Positions 46,700 through 54,851 of a stretch of DNA of 64,000 nucleotides are shown piece after piece. A program made the position numbers and the translations under genes. A model generated the notes under the pieces. The model was not told where the DNA came from and made no database searches. It saw only the letters and a program-made list of their open reading frames with translations. Numbering within the stretch: the stretch's first letter is position 1; each line of letters opens with the position of its first letter. The stretch is from CBDCYS01 sp965226245 (GTDB lineage Bacteria; Acidobacteriota; Terriglobia; Bryobacterales; UBA6623): NCBI GenBank assembly GCA_965226245.1, contig CBDDCL010000015.1:1736001-1800000 (forward strand), given 5' to 3'.

Positions 46700-46927
46700 A
46701 TGGAGCGTCCCTCTCTGGAATTGGCCGATCTGGTCCGCGCCGCGGGAGAGCGTTTCATCGAGACGAGTCGCGGCTGGCTCAGCGGGCAGCATCTCAAAGT
46801 GCTGTCGGCGATTGAGCGTTGCCGCACCGCCGCGCTGGGCGGCCATCGCGATGAGTGCTCCGACTGCGGCCATCGTCCCCCCATCTCCTACAACTCCTGC
46901 CGCGATCGGCACTGTCCGAAGTGTCAT
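46700..46927 (+). pseudogene. IS91-family transposase N-terminal fragment
   Basis: From ATG 46700 the frame reads MERPSLELADLVRAAGERFI, CRTAALGGHRDECSDCGHRP and YNSCRDRHCPKC, the zinc-binding N-terminus of IS91-type transposases. Homology ends after CPKC, precisely where the stop codon of the convergent secreted-protein gene (46927) lies. Confidence 0.82.
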
Positions 46928-48594
46928 CACCACGACCGCTCGATGCCGCTGACCTTGAAGGCGGAGCCGTCTTTGCGGAGATAGACGAGGACGGTCTTGT
47001 TGTCGTCCTCTGCCTGGATTTTGGCGGCAAAGAAGGAGCCGTTCGCGGCGCCAAGAGCTGGGTCCGGTAAGCGAAAACCCGCGGCTCCGGCAATGGGGGC
47101 GTGCTCTTCCGAGTTGTTGTCGAAGCTGGACCATTGGACCTGGTAGTTGCGATTGCCGGTCAATCCATATTTGGTTTGAAGATCTTCGAATTCCAGCCGG
47201 CTTTGGCTGACTTTGAAGCTGTCGAGGGGAAGCACTTTGGCGAAATAGACTTCGCCGATCTTGTCGCGGCGCTTGATCAGATAGTCCGTCAGCAGGTCCT
47301 CGGCGTAGGGATCAGTAAACTTTGCTTCTTTCACAATCGCGGAGATAGCTGCGTCGCTGAACGCCATCACCTTTTTCGCGGCCCAAAACTCGTCCGCGGG
47401 CAGGCGGTTCTGGAAAGCAGGGTTGGGATAGTTGGGTTTCCACTGCTCGGGCTCAAAGCTGGGGTACTCGATCAATCCCAGCGCCGGATGCTTGATGTAG
47501 CGGTCGCGCATCCAGCGGGGTGACCAAATCCCCAAGGTGGCGATCTGGGCGAGGGCTGGTTTGAACTCCCAAAAATAGGCATTTCCGTCGCGCGCCGTGT
47601 TCGAGATGACGCTGGCGCTGCCGAACATCGCTCCGAAATCAATCAGGTGGTGCTTGACGAAGCTAATGCCATTCTCTTCCACAAGCAGATCAATGTTATT
47701 GATGGCACGCGAGTCGTTGTGATTGAGCCAAGCCGAAAAGACGAAAAGCCCGCGCAGATCACGGCGATGCTCGTGGGCGACGATGTCGTTGAAATCGTCC
47801 GATCGAGTGCCGTAATAGCGAAATTCTCCCAAGAACCTGCCCTCGAGGAACCGGCTCGCGACCGCCCGAAACCGCCCCTGGTCATCTTGAGCTACTTTCT
47901 CTCTGAGCAGGATCAGGTCCCGCCTCGTCATCGGGCGGTCCCGGCCTGAAGCCGGATCGAACACCGTCACCATCTCGCCCATGGCCAGTTGGTCCAGCGT
48001 GAAATGAACGATGTAGTTTTCCGGTACGTTGTAGCCAAGCGCGTGGAAAAACTTCGCCCCGATCACGTCCGAGGCCGTGGACATCTCCGGGTTTGTCAGC
48101 GGATCGAGTTTCAGCTGATACAACTGCCCGGTCGAGTCCCGAATGCGAAATCCAGGCGAGACGCCGCTGGTCTTGGCGCCGACGATCGTCCATGTCCTTT
48201 CCATGGACGGAGGCCGATCGGCGCCGGGGCCACGGACCAGCTCTTCAATACTCATGGGCCTGGAGCCGATCCGATTCGTGAACCAAGCCGGGTCGTTTGG
48301 CACTTCTCCTAGGGTGTTGATGGCCTGCGAGGGAATGAGCGCCGCCGCTCCCCGCCCCTTTTCCTTCTTTGGCTGCCTTTCCCCCGGCTCTCCGAACGTG
48401 TTTTCGAATAGGTCATAGACGTCATTCAATTTCCGGGTCTTTAACTCCTTGACCGGAAGAGGAGCGGGCATCTCTTCGAGCGGGTCATCGGCGTAGAACC
48501 TCTCAGCGCTCAGCAACACAGCGAGCTGCAAAGCGAGGATTGTCACCCTGGCCGGCAGCGAAGATCTCCAGCGCCGGAAAACCGTGTTCATCAT
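46927..48594 (-). CDS. Exported protein with kinase-like (HipA/FAM20-type) motifs, function unknown
   Basis: About 555 residues with an N-terminal export signal (LPARVTILALQLAVLLSAER). I know no name for the family. The middle contains YQLKLDPLTNPE, ASDVIGAKFFHALGYNVPEN YIV, then FSAWLNHNDSRAINNIDLLV and HHLIDFGAMFG. A Lys in the first, H.D...N..D and IDFG resemble the arrangement in HipA- and FAM20-like kinases, but this is weak pattern matching. The C-terminal half has no motif I recognise. The next gene upstream (23 bases away) is an Omp85-type barrel, so the two are likely co-transcribed. The start at 48594 gives the best signal; the frame opens at 48627. Confidence 0.65.
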   Translation of the reverse strand: MMNTVFRRWRSSLPARVTILALQLAVLLSAERFYADDPLEEMPAPLPVKELKTRKLNDVYDLFENTFGEPGERQPKKEKGRGAAALIPSQAINTLGEVPNDPAWFTNRIGSRPMSIEELVRGPGADRPPSMERTWTIVGAKTSGVSPGFRIRDSTGQLYQLKLDPLTNPEMSTASDVIGAKFFHALGYNVPENYIVHFTLDQLAMGEMVTVFDPASGRDRPMTRRDLILLREKVAQDDQGRFRAVASRFLEGRFLGEFRYYGTRSDDFNDIVAHEHRRDLRGLFVFSAWLNHNDSRAINNIDLLVEENGISFVKHHLIDFGAMFGSASVISNTARDGNAYFWEFKPALAQIATLGIWSPRWMRDRYIKHPALGLIEYPSFEPEQWKPNYPNPAFQNRLPADEFWAAKKVMAFSDAAISAIVKEAKFTDPYAEDLLTDYLIKRRDKIGEVYFAKVLPLDSFKVSQSRLEFEDLQTKYGLTGNRNYQVQWSSFDNNSEEHAPIAGAAGFRLPDPALGAANGSFFAAKIQAEDDNKTVLVYLRKDGSAFKVSGIERSW

Positions 48595-48616
48595 CACAAG
48601 GATGCCCTCCAGCCCA

Positions 48617-49834
48617 TCAGAACACATTCTCGAACTTCAGCCAGATTTGAGCCCCTTCGTGGCTGAAGCCGACATCGATGCGCAAGAAAACGCTGTTCTG
48701 CACATTGAAACGAAAACCGACGCCTGCTGATGCCTCCAGATCGTGGAAGTTGACCTGGGAACGTCTCGGAACCACTTTGCCCGCGTCAAAGAACAAAGCC
48801 ATGTCGAGGCCCGAAAAGGCCTCCCAGCGATACTCGGCATTGGCAAGGATCAGGTTGTTGTCATAAAAACGGTACGCCCGAAACCCGCGCAAGTCGTTCG
48901 AGCCGCCCAGAACTGGCTGAATATAAAAAGGGACCGTCTGGTTGGGGTTTTCGAAACTGAAGACGGCCATGGTCCGCAGCGCAATCACGCGGCGTTTGTT
49001 CAAGAACGGGAAGTATTGCTGGACTTCCAGGTGCAGACTCCGGAAGTCGTGCATGCTCCGATCGCGGTCGTTGTAGTAGGTGAATTTTGCGACATAGTGG
49101 CCGCCCGAGCGCGGCCCCAGCGGGTTGTCCCGGTAATCGTACTGCACGAAGAATCCGCCCCGCAAGTAATCGGTCTGATCGTCCACGCCTGGGGTTAATT
49201 GAGGAGAAAACAGCTCGGCGGTTTGAGGAAGAACGTTATTATTGCCCGGTCCGGTATTGACCTCGAGAAAGCCGCCCGTCACACCCAGGCTCAGCGGACG
49301 TGAGAATCTGTATTTGAATGGACGGTAACCAACCATGAAGTCGGCGCTGGTATCTTCCAGCCGGAACTGGGAGCGGTCTTCCACGCGAGAATCGGGCCCG
49401 GGACCAAAGTACTCCAGCCGCGGCAAGTTGCGGTGCTGGGCCAAGAAATCGACGAAGAACTTGCCGCCGGCGAGCTTCGGCATGGTGGCCTGCAGATCGA
49501 TCAGAACAGCCCGCGCGCTAGCCACGCGGGCCGATGTCCGAAACTTGAGCGCCCCTGCGGCCAAATCCAAGCGGCTATACTGCGGCCCCAGCGCGAAGCC
49601 CTGCCCGGTCGGCATCCCGCCCATGACCAGCGTCAGACCGTGAAATCCCGTGGCAAAGCGCTCCATGATGTGCTTGTCCACGATGTAGTTCAGGCGCGAT
49701 TCCGCCGTGGACAACTCTTCGGGGGCTGCTTTCGCTGCTTTGGCTCGCCGGGCCTGCTGGATTTCTTCGGCGCGCGAGTTCACCTGGGCGGCCAGGGGCG
49801 CGGTAACAGCCAGCAGAACAATCAGCAAAAGCAT
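48617..49834 (-). CDS. Omp85/BamA-like outer-membrane barrel without POTRA domains
   Basis: About 405 residues. A signal peptide (MLLLIVLLAVTAPLAAQ) is followed by a short charged helix and then a D15/Omp85-type barrel with alternating strands. The family motif appears as VLGGSNDLRGFRAYRFYDNN (cf. the conserved RGF/Y of strand 13), and the protein ends IWLKFENVF with terminal Phe. No POTRA repeats fit in the short N-terminus, so it resembles stand-alone surface antigens rather than BamA. The frame opens at 50017, but that part overlaps a dispersed repeat, so 49834 is preferred. It is upstream of and probably co-transcribed with the exported kinase-like protein. Confidence 0.8.
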   Translation of the reverse strand: MLLLIVLLAVTAPLAAQVNSRAEEIQQARRAKAAKAAPEELSTAESRLNYIVDKHIMERFATGFHGLTLVMGGMPTGQGFALGPQYSRLDLAAGALKFRTSARVASARAVLIDLQATMPKLAGGKFFVDFLAQHRNLPRLEYFGPGPDSRVEDRSQFRLEDTSADFMVGYRPFKYRFSRPLSLGVTGGFLEVNTGPGNNNVLPQTAELFSPQLTPGVDDQTDYLRGGFFVQYDYRDNPLGPRSGGHYVAKFTYYNDRDRSMHDFRSLHLEVQQYFPFLNKRRVIALRTMAVFSFENPNQTVPFYIQPVLGGSNDLRGFRAYRFYDNNLILANAEYRWEAFSGLDMALFFDAGKVVPRRSQVNFHDLEASAGVGFRFNVQNSVFLRIDVGFSHEGAQIWLKFENVF

Positions 49835-49874
49835 CTTTAACAATCTTTGTAGTACCTGTATAGTCAAACCTTTG

Positions 49875-49954
49875 CCGATTGTGGCAGAAATTTCAGACGA
49901 CCGGACAGAGGCGCGGACGGAAGTCCGCGCTTCATCGGGGTCGTGTCTCCATCC
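49875..49954 (-). repeat. ~75-bp dispersed repeat with strong hairpin, copy B
   Basis: An inverted copy of 14336-14411, sharing the GCGCGGACTTCCGTCCGCGC hairpin and flanking ATTTC..CACAATCGG. It lies just upstream of the Omp85 gene. Confidence 0.75.
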
Positions 49955-50095
49955 CGTGCACCCCTGTGGATCACTGACGGTTAGCCGCCAAGACGCCGTA
50001 AGGCGTAACGTTAACACAGCCTAGGATACGGCGCAAGAAAGAATCAGTAGGGACCCAAGCAAGCACTCCTTGGCGAAGCTCCGCAAACATTTTCC

Positions 50096-50127
50096 TTGAC
50101 TCTATAGCCGACTATAGAGTTTATACT
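50096..50127 (+). promoter_or_regulatory. MerR-type promoter/operator for merR-copA
   Basis: -35 TTGACT (50096-50101) and -10 TATACT (50122-50127) are separated by 20 bases, the long spacer typical of MerR-controlled promoters. Within it lies the 9-bp inverted repeat ACTCTATAG / CTATAGAGT (50099-50107, 50112-50120) with a 4-base centre. The predicted transcription start is at or near the ATG at 50134, so the mRNA is probably leaderless. Confidence 0.85.
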
Positions 50128-50133
50128 TGGAGT

Positions 50134-50655
50134 ATGGAAGCTCATGAACGCAGCAGCAGCACGCCAAGACTGAAGATTGGCGAGGTCGCGAAGCAGGCCG
50201 GAATCGGCGTCGAATCACTGCGCTTCTACGAAAGCAGAGGGCTGATCGAACCGATCGGCAGAACGCTCTCGGGGTATCGGCTTTACGACCCCGCCGTCTT
50301 CGAGCGGCTGTCCTTTATCAGGAAGTCTCAAGCGGTCGGCTTTTCGCTGGACGAAATCGCCTGGATCATCGCCGAAGCGCGGCAAGGCCGGCGGCCCTGC
50401 GCCGAAGTGCGGCAGATGGCTGAGGCCCGCCTTGGGGAGCTCGACCAAAGGTTGGCGGAGCTGGAACGGTATCGCAATGAGCTGCGGGAAACCGTGCGGG
50501 CCTGGGAACGCCAGGGCGAGGCCGAGGGGGTCATTTGCGGTCTGATCGAAGGGCTGGAACCAGGCTTGCTCAGCAGGCCGCCTTCACGGCTCGGATCGCA
50601 TGCCGTGCCAAATCGAATGGCCGGCCGAAGAAAGCGGCAAAACAGGAGTCAGTGA
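50134..50655 (+). CDS. MerR-family metal-responsive regulator (CueR/PbrR-like)
   Basis: A 173-residue activator. An N-terminal winged HTH (LKIGEVAKQAGIGVESLRFY, ESRGLIEP, GYRLYD) is followed by a dimerisation helix (LGELDQRLAELERYRNELRE). Candidate metal ligands are Cys in GRRPCAEVRQ and VICGLIEG, matching the spacing of Cu/Pb/Cd-type MerR proteins. The C-terminal tail is Arg/Lys-rich. It likely binds its own dyad and activates the shared operon; the neighbour makes copper the best guess. The stop overlaps the copA start by one base (TGATG). Confidence 0.88.
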   Translation: MEAHERSSSTPRLKIGEVAKQAGIGVESLRFYESRGLIEPIGRTLSGYRLYDPAVFERLSFIRKSQAVGFSLDEIAWIIAEARQGRRPCAEVRQMAEARLGELDQRLAELERYRNELRETVRAWERQGEAEGVICGLIEGLEPGLLSRPPSRLGSHAVPNRMAGRRKRQNRSQ

Positions 50656-53453
50656 TGCCTCAAAATACGACAAGCGTGGACCCGGCGCGTCGCCGAGAAA
50701 CCGAGTTTCATGTGAACGGTATGACGTGTGAAGGTTGCGTGGCCACGGTTCGCCGAAGCCTCGAATCGCTGCCGGGCGTTGGCGTTTCATCGATCGACCT
50801 CGAGACGGGCCGGGCTTCCGTTGAGTTCGACGGCTCGCGGGTTCGGGAGGAAGACCTGGTCGCGGCGGTTCGCGCGGCGGGGTACGATGCCGGCAGCAAC
50901 GCAACATTGAAGATGTTAGGCAGCTCGCCCAGCCCTGGCAGATCCGCGAGTCATGCGGCCTCCGGCGCGGCTTCGACAACGGAGGACCCGCCGGCCGTTA
51001 TGGCCGGCCCGTCTCCGCCGGCCCGCCCGGCGCTTGTCACGCTGAGTCCATCTCCAACGGCTCCTCCTTCAACGGTTTCTGGCGCCGCCGCCGGCCCGGC
51101 CAAGGCGGATCTGGTGATCACGGGGATGACCTGCGTCGGCTGTGTCCACACGATTGAAAAGCAGTTGAAGGCGCTGCCGGGAGTTTTCAGGGCCAGCGTG
51201 AATCTTGCGACGGGAACGGCATCGATTGACTACGCCCCCGGCCAGATCGGAGTGGAGGAGCTTGCGCGCGCGGTCGAGAAGGCCGGCTACGCAGCCCGGG
51301 AAACCGGTAAGGCCATGCCGGAAGGCGGCGACGAGCAGGCTGAAGCGCGGCAATGGAAGCGCAAACTCATCGTTTCGGGTGTTTTCACGGCGCCGTTGCT
51401 GGTGCTGGCGATGTCTCACGGGACGATCGCTTTTCCGGGCGCTTTTCCGGGGACGGAATGGGTCCAACTGCTTCTGACGTTGCCGGTGATTTTTTACGGA
51501 GGCAGCCAGTTCTACCGCTCCGCCTGGGCGTCGGCGAGACACCTGACGGCCGACATGAACACGCTGATCGCGGTGGGAACCGGCTCTGCGTTCCTCTACT
51601 CGCTAGCCGCAACCGTTGCGCCGGCTTGGGTCACCGGGACTCAGGCTCCCGGCAGCACGGGCATGCACGCCCCGGTTTATTTCGAAACAGCCGCCGCGAT
51701 CATTACGCTGATTCTGCTGGGGCGAATGCTCGAGGCGCGGGCGCGCGGGCGCACTTCATCGGCGATACAAAGTCTGTTGAAACTGCAATCGAAAACCGCG
51801 CGGGTTGTCCGGGATGGAACCGAGATTGACATCCCGGCAGGGCAGGTCGTGAGCGGTGATGTCGTGGTCGTGCGGCCCGGCGAAAGAGTTGCAGTCGACG
51901 GAGTGGTGATCGAGGGGCAGTCGAGCGTGGACGAGTCGATGCTGACCGGAGAGAGTCTCCCGGTTGAAAAGGCCGCCGCCGATCAGGTTTTCGGCGCCAC
52001 CCTCAACAAGACCGGAAGTTTTCGCTTCAGGGCAGGGAATGTTGGCAGCGAAACCGTGCTGGCGCAAATCATCGACTTAGTCCGGCAGGCACAGCAGTCA
52101 AAGGCTCCAATCGCCCGGCTTGCCGACGTCATCAGCGGATACTTCACGCCGGTTGTCATTGTCATCGCAATCGTAACCTTTGCGGCCTGGTTCTTGCTCG
52201 CACCGCCGGACATACGGTTGCGCATGGCGCTTCTCAACGCGGTTGGGGTTCTCATCATCGCCTGCCCCTGTGCGATGGGCTTGGCGACGCCAACGGCGGT
52301 GATGGTCGGTATTGGACGAGGCGCTGAAAACGGGATTCTAATCAAGAGTGGAGGGGCTCTGGAGATTTCTCACTACGTCGAGACGATCGTCTTCGACAAA
52401 ACCGGAACCATCACGACAGGGCGTCCATCCGTCACCGACACGGTTACCTTTGGAGGGCTTTCCGAGGACGCCTTCCTCGATGCGGTTGGATCGATCGAAC
52501 GCCTCTCCGAACACCCGCTGGCCGAAGCCATTGTTGCCGCGGCTTCGTCGCGCAACTTGGCGGCGGGACGCCCCGAATCGTTTCAAGCGCTGGCCGGACA
52601 TGGCGTGGAAGCGCGGTTCAACGGCAGGGATTGGCTGATCGGCAGTGAGCGCTTACTGCGCGGCCGGCGTATCGAAACCGAACCTGCCCGCGAGATGATT
52701 GAAAAGCTGAGCAGCGAGGGAAAGACCGTGATATTGGCCGCCGCCGATGGTGCGCTCGCGGGAGTCGTCGGCGTGGCGGACACCGTCAAACCGGGATCTC
52801 GGGAGGCGATTCGGAAACTCCATCAAATGGGCCTCGAAACAGTGATGATCAGCGGTGACAATCAGCGCACCGCCGAGGCTGTCGGCCGCCAAGTCGGGAT
52901 CACCCGCGTGCTAGGGGAGGTGCTCCCCGACCAGAAAGCAGAGGAAATTCGCAAGCTCCAAGCCGGCGGAATTCAGAGCCCCGGACAGCAGATTCAGAGC
53001 CCCGGACGGGAGTCCGGGGTCGAGCCGCCCAGCAGCAACGCGCCGACACCAGCGGCAAAGCCCCGCTCAATGCCACCTGCCCCCCACCGCGTAGCCATGG
53101 TCGGCGATGGCATCAACGATGCACCCGCCCTGGCTCAAGCAGACCTCGGAATCGCTCTCGGCGCGGGAACCGATGTTGCGCTCGAGACCGCGGACCTTGT
53201 CCTGGTGGGCAACGATTTGCGCGCCGTGCCGGCAGCCATCGAGCTTTCCCGCAAAACCATGCGAACCATCCGCCAGAACCTGTTCTGGGCGTTTGCATAC
53301 AACATCATCGGGATTCCCATCGCCGCCGGGGTGCTTTACCCCTGGACAGGCTGGCTGCTATCCCCGATCATCGCCTCCGCCGCGATGGCTTTATCGAGTG
53401 TTTCCGTCGTGACGAACAGCCTGCGGCTGCGCCGGTTTGGCGGTGGCGTATAG
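50655..53453 (+). CDS. copA: Copper-exporting P1B-type ATPase, with a palindrome-bearing insert
   Basis: A 932-residue heavy-metal ATPase. Two HMA domains (GMTCEGC near 23, GMTCVGC near 158) are joined by a Pro/Ser/Ala-rich linker. Then come the membrane domain with ACPCAMGLATP (CPC near 536), LTGESLP, DKTGTITTGRPS (phospho-Asp near 580), SEHPLAEAI and VAMVGDGINDAPAL. It pumps Cu(I) out of the cytoplasm. Unusually, about 40 extra residues (IQSPGQQIQSPGRESG...) sit between the P-domain EIRKLQ and VAMVGDG, encoded by a repeated 16-mer and a hairpin. The start at 50655 has AGGAG upstream; the open frame extends to 50535. Confidence 0.95.
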   Translation: MPQNTTSVDPARRRETEFHVNGMTCEGCVATVRRSLESLPGVGVSSIDLETGRASVEFDGSRVREEDLVAAVRAAGYDAGSNATLKMLGSSPSPGRSASHAASGAASTTEDPPAVMAGPSPPARPALVTLSPSPTAPPSTVSGAAAGPAKADLVITGMTCVGCVHTIEKQLKALPGVFRASVNLATGTASIDYAPGQIGVEELARAVEKAGYAARETGKAMPEGGDEQAEARQWKRKLIVSGVFTAPLLVLAMSHGTIAFPGAFPGTEWVQLLLTLPVIFYGGSQFYRSAWASARHLTADMNTLIAVGTGSAFLYSLAATVAPAWVTGTQAPGSTGMHAPVYFETAAAIITLILLGRMLEARARGRTSSAIQSLLKLQSKTARVVRDGTEIDIPAGQVVSGDVVVVRPGERVAVDGVVIEGQSSVDESMLTGESLPVEKAAADQVFGATLNKTGSFRFRAGNVGSETVLAQIIDLVRQAQQSKAPIARLADVISGYFTPVVIVIAIVTFAAWFLLAPPDIRLRMALLNAVGVLIIACPCAMGLATPTAVMVGIGRGAENGILIKSGGALEISHYVETIVFDKTGTITTGRPSVTDTVTFGGLSEDAFLDAVGSIERLSEHPLAEAIVAAASSRNLAAGRPESFQALAGHGVEARFNGRDWLIGSERLLRGRRIETEPAREMIEKLSSEGKTVILAAADGALAGVVGVADTVKPGSREAIRKLHQMGLETVMISGDNQRTAEAVGRQVGITRVLGEVLPDQKAEEIRKLQAGGIQSPGQQIQSPGRESGVEPPSSNAPTPAAKPRSMPPAPHRVAMVGDGINDAPALAQADLGIALGAGTDVALETADLVLVGNDLRAVPAAIELSRKTMRTIRQNLFWAFAYNIIGIPIAAGVLYPWTGWLLSPIIASAAMALSSVSVVTNSLRLRRFGGGV
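52971..53019 (+). repeat. Palindrome-bearing repeat inside copA
   Basis: The 16-mer ATTCAGAGCCCCGGAC occurs at 52971 and 52992 (21-base period), followed by the hairpin CCCCGGAC-GGGA-GTCCGGGG (53000-53019). The reading frame is kept. Confidence 0.85.
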
Positions 53454-53601
53454 TTTGCAATGCGCCCGTAAGCTGTTCGGGTTGCGCGCGAAGCCACCTT
53501 GAAATACCCGTAGCGAGGGGCTCGAAGAGACCCGCGGACTTTTCTTCTTACAAGCGTCGCACAAGCCGCCGCGACATGAGCGGCAAGTATAATCAGGTGG
53601 G

Positions 53602-53853
53602 ATGAACGATCAGCTTGGTCGAGACGAGCTGCGGCGGCAGGTCGAAGAGCGCGAGCGCCAGTGGAAAAAGTTCCACGAATGGGAAGCACGGCAACCGCTC
53701 GAGCAGCGGGACCCCGCCCGAATTTTGGCCGACGTCGGGACGATCTGGAGCTGGTTGCCGCCCGAGGTTCGCGCCGAAGACCCCGATCCGCAAAAGATCG
53801 GTATTCAGAAGATGCGGGCTGCTCTTGCTCACCTGAATTCCCACTATGAATGA
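53602..53853 (+). CDS. Small conserved acidic protein, possible antitoxin-type partner
   Basis: 83 residues, helical and charged (RRQVEERERQWKKFHEWEAR, ADVGTIWSWLPPEVRAEDPD). I do not know a named family. The next frame starts inside its stop (ATGAATGA at 53846) with MNDLEAAVGQAAAVFESL, the sort of opening used by small nucleotidyltransferase (AbiEii/MNT-like) genes, so the pair may once have been a toxin-antitoxin-like module. Partner identity is inference. A promoter-like TATAAT (53587) lies just upstream of the start. Confidence 0.5.
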   Translation: MNDQLGRDELRRQVEERERQWKKFHEWEARQPLEQRDPARILADVGTIWSWLPPEVRAEDPDPQKIGIQKMRAALAHLNSHYE

Positions 53854-53905
53854 CCTCGAAGCTGCTGTTGGGCAGGCAGCGGCTGTGTTCGAGTCCTTGA
53901 CTCAG
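53846..53905 (+). pseudogene. Possible 5' stub of a nucleotidyltransferase-like gene
   Basis: Starts at ATG 53846, overlapping the upstream stop, with MNDLEAAVGQAAAVFESL. After ~18 codons the frame becomes the antisense of the secreted cyclase gene's C-terminus and loses sense. The most economical view is a gene truncated at ~53900. Family is uncertain. Confidence 0.3.
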
Positions 53906-54708
53906 CGTTTTACCAGCGCAATGATGCGGCAGGGAGCCCCTGATCCTGCGCCAATTTTCATGGGCATGGCGATGATGGTCGAGCCTTGTGCCGGAACCTC
54001 ATCTGAGAGAGCAACGTTCTCAAGGCAGAGGATCTGAGCTCCCGCCAGGATTCGGTGAGCGCGGAAATCACGGGACATCCCGCGGTCGATGCTCGCCGTG
54101 TCAATCCCCGCCATGGTGATGCGGCGGCCGACGAGGGCCTGCGCGGCTTCGGCCGACACACCGGGGAAGTGCAGATTCAAGGTGTCGCCGGGGACGTCAC
54201 TGCCAAGGTAGCTCTTGGCGTCGGGCCAGCGACTGGCCCAGCCGGTTTTGACGAGAACCGCCGCACCGGGAGGGATCGGTCCGTGTCGGGCTTCATGCCC
54301 ATCGATGTCGGCAACCGAGAGCAAGTAATCGGGATCGGATTCACATTGAGCCGTCACATCGATCACCACGCCGGGGCCCGCAAGCCGATCGACGGGGATC
54401 TCGGCTACCGCCCACTTGCCTTCGGAGAAGTGGATCGGTGCATCGAGGTGGGTCCCTCCATGCTCGCTTCCCGCGAATCGGAAGGAGCTGTACCAGTAGC
54501 CGCCCGCGGTGATCCCCCAAGCGGTTCGCTCATGATCAAAGCGGCCTTCGGTCGGCCAATAGAGCGTATCCGCGTCGAAGGTATGGCTCAGGTCGATCAT
54601 TCGGTAGCCTTCGAAATTCTTTTGGGCTGAGTTTTCTTGGGGCGGAGCCTGGCAGGACGCCAATGAAATCAGAAGTACAAATAGGCCGACGATGCGGGCA
54701 GGTTGCAT
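53902..54708 (-). CDS. Secreted lipoprotein, kynurenine formamidase-like cyclase family
   Basis: 268 residues. A lipoprotein signal (LFVLLISLASCQAP) is followed by a cyclase fold (PF04199-like). Metal ligands appear in DLSHTFDADTLYWP, SEHGGTHLDAPIHF and GIDTASIDRG, the last resembling the family's conserved DTxSxD. Kynurenine formamidases open N-formylkynurenine, but many homologues act on other cyclic amides and the substrate here is unknown. It would be anchored in the outer or inner membrane and face the periplasm. It is not obviously in an operon. Confidence 0.85.
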   Translation of the reverse strand: MQPARIVGLFVLLISLASCQAPPQENSAQKNFEGYRMIDLSHTFDADTLYWPTEGRFDHERTAWGITAGGYWYSSFRFAGSEHGGTHLDAPIHFSEGKWAVAEIPVDRLAGPGVVIDVTAQCESDPDYLLSVADIDGHEARHGPIPPGAAVLVKTGWASRWPDAKSYLGSDVPGDTLNLHFPGVSAEAAQALVGRRITMAGIDTASIDRGMSRDFRAHRILAGAQILCLENVALSDEVPAQGSTIIAMPMKIGAGSGAPCRIIALVKR

Positions 54709-54851
54709 GCCGATTTTCCCTCGTGCGCGGCAGTTAGATAGCCTATCTTACTTCGGCTTGGCTCGGTGGAAGATCATAGGTTGACGCGGCCCAGGGACTG
54801 TTGAGACAACCCGAGGACAGCTCCACCAGGCCGGAATAGGAGCGCCAAGCG

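Noticed and set aside
53911..54037. Continuation of the 53846 frame into the cyclase gene
   Set aside because: It is antisense to the cyclase C-terminus; only the first ~18 codons have independent sense.
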